From positions 41,291,198-41,355,197 of the forward strand of contig OY776119.1 of assembly GCA_963675135.1 (NCBI GenBank): a stretch of DNA of 64,000 bases, given 5' to 3'. The position numbers and the translations under genes are program-made. Of the stretch, positions 60,248 through 64,000 are shown piece after piece; the stretch's first letter is position 1; each line of letters begins with the position of its first letter. This DNA comes from Galeopsis tetrahit. Lineage: Eukaryota > Streptophyta > Magnoliopsida > Lamiales > Lamiaceae. A model generated the notes under the pieces. That model did no database searches and was not told where the DNA came from. It was given only the letters and a program-made list of their open reading frames with translations.

Positions 60248-60970
60248 TCAAATTCTGAATGCCACATACATTCTTGCCTTGATATCCATCATGTGTTGAT
60301 GATCAGTGATTCCTTCTTCTTTGATAATCTCAGCAATAATGTTGTTGATCTCCTTGTAATCAGGTTCTCCACTTTCCAGTCTTGGAGGTTCCCAATTAGG
60401 CTCTTCAGGGCACAAAATCTTTGTTCCAGCACGATTAGCAACCTGTGCTATGTCTTCCCAGAATTCTTGATCAATATTCAGCATAAATTCTTCAAAATCA
60501 ATAAATTCTGCTTCCTTGCTAGAATGATCACCAAACTTCTTTACAATGAAGTTAGCAATCTGCCATTTCTTCTTCAAATTTTTCCAGTATTCCATATGTT
60601 CAGTCAACACAATGAAATCCACAAAGTTTTCATCTTGAAAATCTTTGTCAAACTGTTTTCCTTCAGCTTTCTTTTTAGCATTCATCTTTTTCTTCAAAGT
60701 TGTGACTCGATTATCAAATCTTGTCTTCAAGAACTTGACATCCTTTTCTTTCTTCTTTTTCAAGTTTTCCTCTTCACTTGTCATAACAGCTTTCATTTTG
60801 CTCTTTGATCTAGTCATTCTTTCAGCTTCTTCCTCTTGTTGTTCTTCATCAGATAGGACTAACTTCCTTTTCTTCTGACTTGAACTTCCAGCAATGTCAG
60901 GTCTCTTCTCAACAATCTCTTGACCTTGTTGCTTCTGTTGCTTTATTTGCTTCAGTTTTTCATTCAACAT
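60248..60970 (-). CDS. C-terminal part of the SIRE-like third ORF (coiled-coil protein)
   Basis: The minus strand is open for 240 codons from 60970 (a methionine in MLNEKLKQIKQQKQQ), with an in-frame stop a short way upstream. Residues 1-110 are Lys/Glu/Gln-rich and helix-prone, with a nuclear-localisation-like KKRK. The C-terminal half has VKFLKTRFDNR, HMEYWKNLKKKWQIANFIVK and ILCPEEPNWEPP. It aligns in layout with the end of the element B third ORF (KREFVYDYYVIGRW … LTAPKPIIYMPP). It therefore looks like the tail of the same protein whose N-terminal part is seen at 61843-64000. It has no gag or pol partner in this element. Function unknown. Confidence 0.6.
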   Translation of the reverse strand: MLNEKLKQIKQQKQQGQEIVEKRPDIAGSSSQKKRKLVLSDEEQQEEEAERMTRSKSKMKAVMTSEEENLKKKKEKDVKFLKTRFDNRVTTLKKKMNAKKKAEGKQFDKDFQDENFVDFIVLTEHMEYWKNLKKKWQIANFIVKKFGDHSSKEAEFIDFEEFMLNIDQEFWEDIAQVANRAGTKILCPEEPNWEPPRLESGEPDYKEINNIIAEIIKEEGITDHQHMMDIKARMYVAFRI

Positions 60971-60980
60971 ATGAATTTCA

Positions 60981-61038
60981 GCTCTTAAGATACACCCAAG
61001 TGCCTATCCTAAGGAGCTTTTCAAACTCAACAGAGCTC
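60981..61038 (-). repeat. 58-bp copy of third-ORF sequence next to the primer site
   Basis: This segment is repeated at 62633-62691 within the intact ORF (coding VEFEKLLRIGTWVYLK). In element C it lies between the primer-binding site and the C-terminal ORF and ends in a stop codon. The junction with the primer site falls on the shared word AGAGC. Confidence 0.85.
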
Positions 61039-61046
61039 TGATACCA
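61035..61046 (-). promoter_or_regulatory. Primer-binding site of element C (tRNA-iMet)
   Basis: TGGTATCAGAGC on the minus strand starts two bases after the LTR end CCAACA. It is identical to the core of the element A site. Confidence 0.88.
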
Positions 61047-61048
61047 CT

Positions 61049-61848
61049 TGTTGGTCCCAAAGTTGAGTTAATAATATTGAGTAAGCTAGTGAAAATGTCT
61101 AGAGGGGAGGGGTGAATAGACTTTTCAAAAATCTTTCAATAGATCAGAATACACAATGCGGAATAATCAGATTACTAATGAGCCCAATCAAGTTTATACT
61201 CAACTTTTATCTAGATCTTTATCTTGGTTAATTCTTAATGTTCTTGATTAAACAATTCAAACAAATAACAAACAGTAAAGTAAAGAACACAGAATTTTAT
61301 AGTGGTTCGACAAATGTCTACATCCACTCTCACAACTCCAGTTGTGAAGTTTTATTACTCTTCTTGAGCTTCTTGTGGCTTAAAGTCCCAAGATTAAGAC
61401 TTTGATCTTATCGATTATACCACCAGGTATATCTTCGATCTACTAGTAATTCTACAAGTAACTAGCACACTTGTTTTACAAAATACAAACTTAAACTTGA
61501 AAAGTAAAACTTCTCTGTGAATAGCCTTTGATTCTTATCTTCAATTCAGTGGCTCTTCTTTTTCAATCTCCTTCAACTCTGTGAGTTCTTGCTTGTAGAC
61601 TTGCTCTTTGAATTCTCTAAGATCAGTAATTGTTTCAGTTGTCTTTAGCAGTAGGAGATCATACAGTATTTATAGAACTTAGTATGACAGTTAGCAGTTT
61701 GTGAACTAACTTTCAACTAACTCTAAAACTGTTTTTGTAACTTCTTGTAACCGACTTTGTAACTTCCTTTTAAGTCAGCATCTCTTCAATAAATCTCCAG
61801 TTACACCTTAAATAAGCTTTCCAAACTTATTCTTCAATTTCACTAAAC
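61049..61848 (-). repeat. Truncated 5' LTR of element C
   Basis: It corresponds to 58313-59131 of the other LTR with very few differences. The outer part, including the 'agatcagtaa' array, is missing. The break occurs at 'tttcactaaa', where the sequence passes into the end of the ORF at 61843. Confidence 0.85.
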
Positions 61849-64000
61849 CAGCTGAGCTTGTTGTGACTGTGTTTGTTCCATCACTTGTCTTGTTCTGTCT
61901 TCCCCCTTTTTGGCTTCATCATGCCACTCCTTCAGGGAAGATATGTGTTGTTCCAGCTTCTTATGCAACACCTGAGACAAATTCTTCTCTTGGACTCTAT
62001 GAAGGTCAAAAATTTTGGACATTGTATACTCCATTACCTTCTCATAAGAGTGTTCAGAATACATCTTGTTCATCCTTTCAGTAGCTTCCTGAAACATTTG
62101 AACAGCAGCTTCCATCTTTGCTTGAAGTTCTGCATTCTGCTTTTTCAATATTTCAAATTCAGAAATATCAGAATCCTTCTCAATATGACTTGTTCTGATC
62201 TGTTCTTGCACATCCTCAATTGGATCAGTAGATTGAATAGGAATGCTTTCCAATTCTTCAGCATTTACATCCTGAGTGTCAACAGCATCAGTTTCCTCAA
62301 TCACAACAGTTTCTTCAAGTACAACAGTGTTCTCAAACACTTCTGTTGCATTGACAATATCTTCATCTATTTCCATAAAATCTTCTTCAGCAGCAGTTTC
62401 ATCAACACCCTTCTCTTCACTAAATAAATCTTCATCAGAGACAGGAGTTGCAATCTTCTCAACAGTGTACTTGATCCCTGTTAGTCTCTCAACAAGAAGT
62501 ACAACAGATTCTGGAGTGACTAACTCAAGAAAAGAGTTAACACCAGCTGCTTGCATTTGCTCTGCTTCCCAATCATCAAAGATTGAAGCACCTCCCATGC
62601 CTTCCATTATAGCCAAATTTTCCTTCAAAGTACTCCTCTTAAGATACACCCAAGTGCCTATCCTAAGGAGCTTTTCAAACTCAACAGAGCTCTCATCCAA
62701 ACCAGGAAATTGTTTTAACAAAGCTATCCTCAAATCAATTCTGATTCTATCTTCTTTGTCACAGATAGTGTACTCCATCAAATCAGCAGGTTTAGGAGTA
62801 ACAAACTCAGGTTCAGGAGAAGATGAAATCTCAATTGGTTCAGAAGAAGGTTCAAATTCATGTTCAGTAGAGTGAGCATGAACCTGTAATGGGGATTGAT
62901 GTGGTGAGGTTTGATGTGAAGTTTGAGGTTGAGGAGTAGGAATAGAAATAGGCTCAAAGGTAGTGAGCTGAGGTGATGAATGGGGAGTGTTCTGAGTCTC
63001 AGAAAAGTAGTGATCTGATCCTCCAGAACATGAAGGTTGAGGATTTTGGGGTTCAGGTTGGCTTGGTTCAGAATCAGAAGGGGTAGGAGAGACAACAATC
63101 AACTTCCTCCTAACACTCCTTGACTTAGTCCTCTTATGAATAGCAATTGGACTAGGAACACTAACCTCTTGCTCATCTGAGCTCGATTGCACCACAGTTT
63201 CCACAAAACGAACTGTTGGTTCTGAGGCAGCAGTAGCAGACCTTCCTCTTCTTAAAGTAGTACTGCTCGGGTCATGCCTTGATTTTGATCTAACTTCAGT
63301 TTGATCATCCTCCGATTGGTACATTGAGGCTCCAGACTCCTCTGCTTCCATTTCTTGAGAGTGTTCCAAGGGGTTCTCTTGTTCAAATTGAACAGACTCC
63401 TTCTTCATCAAGAATTTCCCATGATGGAATTTCTTGGGATTACTCCAATAAGGCTTTTTCACCAGCTGAGGCAGCAAGAAACTCAGCTTGTTTCCAAACC
63501 CTAACTTTGATTTCAGTGAGAATTCCAAAGTGTCCTCATCAAACAAAACCTTTTCCTTTTCAGTCAATAGTCTTTCCAGGAAGAATCCTTGCCAATCACC
63601 TTCCACTCTGTCGATGATTGCAGCCATAATTCTAATTTTAAAACTCGATAAGGCATCCTGGCTATGATGTTGCCCTAACAAGCATTTTCCTGCAATATCC
63701 ATTAAAAACTGTAACCCAGTAGGAAGTACATCCTTCTTCAAATTCGTCAAGGTCTCTGTTTCAACTCCTGACCATCTTCCTACGCATTCCTTTTCCTCTC
63801 CAGCTTTGTAGGTCATAATATCCACTGGACCTTGCGGTAAGTCCAACATTACTTCGAGAATGTCCCTCGTAATGGTGACTTTGTGTCCAGCAAGCATGGA
63901 GTGAACACCATTTTTGTCTCCTTGGAGTTGCAAATAGAATTCTACAGCCTCCGGTTCGTAGACATTAGCGGGAAATGACTCCAGAAACTTCCGTAATCCG
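61843..64000 (-). CDS. Element D third ORF, long and uninterrupted, runs off the window
   Basis: About 719 codons are open from the right edge to a TAG at 61843-61845. The first listed residue near 63933 is an internal Leu, so the true start lies beyond 64000. The N-terminal domain (KFLESFPANVYEPEAVEFYL, GHKVTITRDILEVMLDLPQG, FKIRIMAAIID) resembles the 'putative plant transposon protein' domain and matches element B. A low-complexity Ser/Pro/Gln/Glu region (about 230-400) contains a basic patch KRTKSRSVRRK. A folded-looking block follows (DLRIALLKQFPGLDESS … AIMEGMGG … FLELVTPESVVLLVERLTG). An acidic region and a C-terminal coiled coil (LKKQNAELQAKMEAAVQMFQ) complete it. The last codons fuse into a broken LTR, so the native C-terminus is replaced. 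No membrane or catalytic motif seen. Function unknown. Confidence 0.72.
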   Translation of the reverse strand, partial: GLRKFLESFPANVYEPEAVEFYLQLQGDKNGVHSMLAGHKVTITRDILEVMLDLPQGPVDIMTYKAGEEKECVGRWSGVETETLTNLKKDVLPTGLQFLMDIAGKCLLGQHHSQDALSSFKIRIMAAIIDRVEGDWQGFFLERLLTEKEKVLFDEDTLEFSLKSKLGFGNKLSFLLPQLVKKPYWSNPKKFHHGKFLMKKESVQFEQENPLEHSQEMEAEESGASMYQSEDDQTEVRSKSRHDPSSTTLRRGRSATAASEPTVRFVETVVQSSSDEQEVSVPSPIAIHKRTKSRSVRRKLIVVSPTPSDSEPSQPEPQNPQPSCSGGSDHYFSETQNTPHSSPQLTTFEPISIPTPQPQTSHQTSPHQSPLQVHAHSTEHEFEPSSEPIEISSSPEPEFVTPKPADLMEYTICDKEDRIRIDLRIALLKQFPGLDESSVEFEKLLRIGTWVYLKRSTLKENLAIMEGMGGASIFDDWEAEQMQAAGVNSFLELVTPESVVLLVERLTGIKYTVEKIATPVSDEDLFSEEKGVDETAAEEDFMEIDEDIVNATEVFENTVVLEETVVIEETDAVDTQDVNAEELESIPIQSTDPIEDVQEQIRTSHIEKDSDISEFEILKKQNAELQAKMEAAVQMFQEATERMNKMYSEHSYEKVMEYTMSKIFDLHRVQEKNLSQVLHKKLEQHISSLKEWHDEAKKGEDRTRQVMEQTQSQQAQLV

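Larger units (their letters stand above)
58313..61848 (-). mobile_element. Element C: internally deleted SIRE-like LTR element
   Basis: The 3' LTR is 58313-60022, the polypurine tract 60023-60036, the internal region 60037-61034, the primer site 61035-61046 and the 5' LTR fragment 61049-61848. The two LTRs are almost identical where they overlap (only a handful of differences by eye over about 800 bases), so the structure is young. Gag, protease, integrase and RT are all missing. The internal region has only 58 bases copied from the middle of the third ORF plus its C-terminal part. The 5' LTR is truncated and joins directly to the ORF at 61843-64000. Confidence 0.8.

Noticed and set aside
61863..62875. 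Plus-strand open frames opposite the element D ORF
   Set aside because: They mirror the minus-strand coding sequence, with Ser-rich composition caused by the reverse complement of Glu/Asp codons.

Overview
This window looks like an AT-rich stretch of eudicot nuclear genome, outside gene-rich euchromatin. The evidence is one spliced plant receptor-kinase gene with GT-AG introns, plant Ty1/copia families with tRNA-iMet primer sites, a plant-type LINE ORF1, Stowaway, hAT and CACTA elements, a Helitron and TTTAGGG-type telomeric repeats. No rRNA gene, intact tRNA gene or CRISPR array was seen. The species cannot be named from the sequence.

Layout. Positions 1-1844 (minus) are a LINE ORF1 with an RRM domain and one in-frame stop. 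From 1845 to 15034 the DNA is mostly non-coding: two Stowaway MITEs, a hAT MITE with an 8-bp target duplication, two tandem-repeat blocks, and a Helitron-like element (5202-9391) carrying a broken universal-stress-protein fragment. The only intact host gene is at 15035-18005 (minus), a seven-exon G-type lectin S-receptor-like kinase with an open frame of 816 codons. A full-length Ty1/copia element (18244-24186, same strand) sits 234 bp upstream of its start codon. From 24187 to 29722 come another Stowaway, a second hAT element, a foldback repeat and two copies of an unnamed dispersed repeat. Positions 29723-34870 are a solo LTR split by a non-autonomous CACTA element (29754-33135). That CACTA itself contains a SINE-like unit and a foldback element with interstitial telomeric repeats.

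The right half is nested SIRE/Maximus-like Ty1/copia elements, all on the minus strand. Element A (35368-44747) is complete in outline but lacks most of protease and integrase. A Ty3/gypsy integrase remnant (45135-45629) is interrupted by element B (3' LTR 45630-47349). B's reverse transcriptase and integrase run to 55475, where a second CACTA element begins inside the integrase frame. Elements C and D (58313-64000) lie inside that CACTA: a 3' LTR, a short internal region, a truncated 5' LTR with primer site, then a long uninterrupted ORF that runs off the window.

The most unusual feature is a long extra ORF in three of these elements (36480-38588, 47829-52499, and 60248-60970 plus 61843-64000). 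In A and B it lies downstream of RNase H and upstream of the polypurine tract. It has an N-terminal domain resembling the 'putative plant transposon protein' family, a disordered Ser/Pro/Glu-rich middle, coiled coils and a C-terminal domain. Its function is unknown. It is heavily decayed in B and fully open in D. The C/D junctions also suggest a mis-primed reverse-transcription product joined at short homologies.
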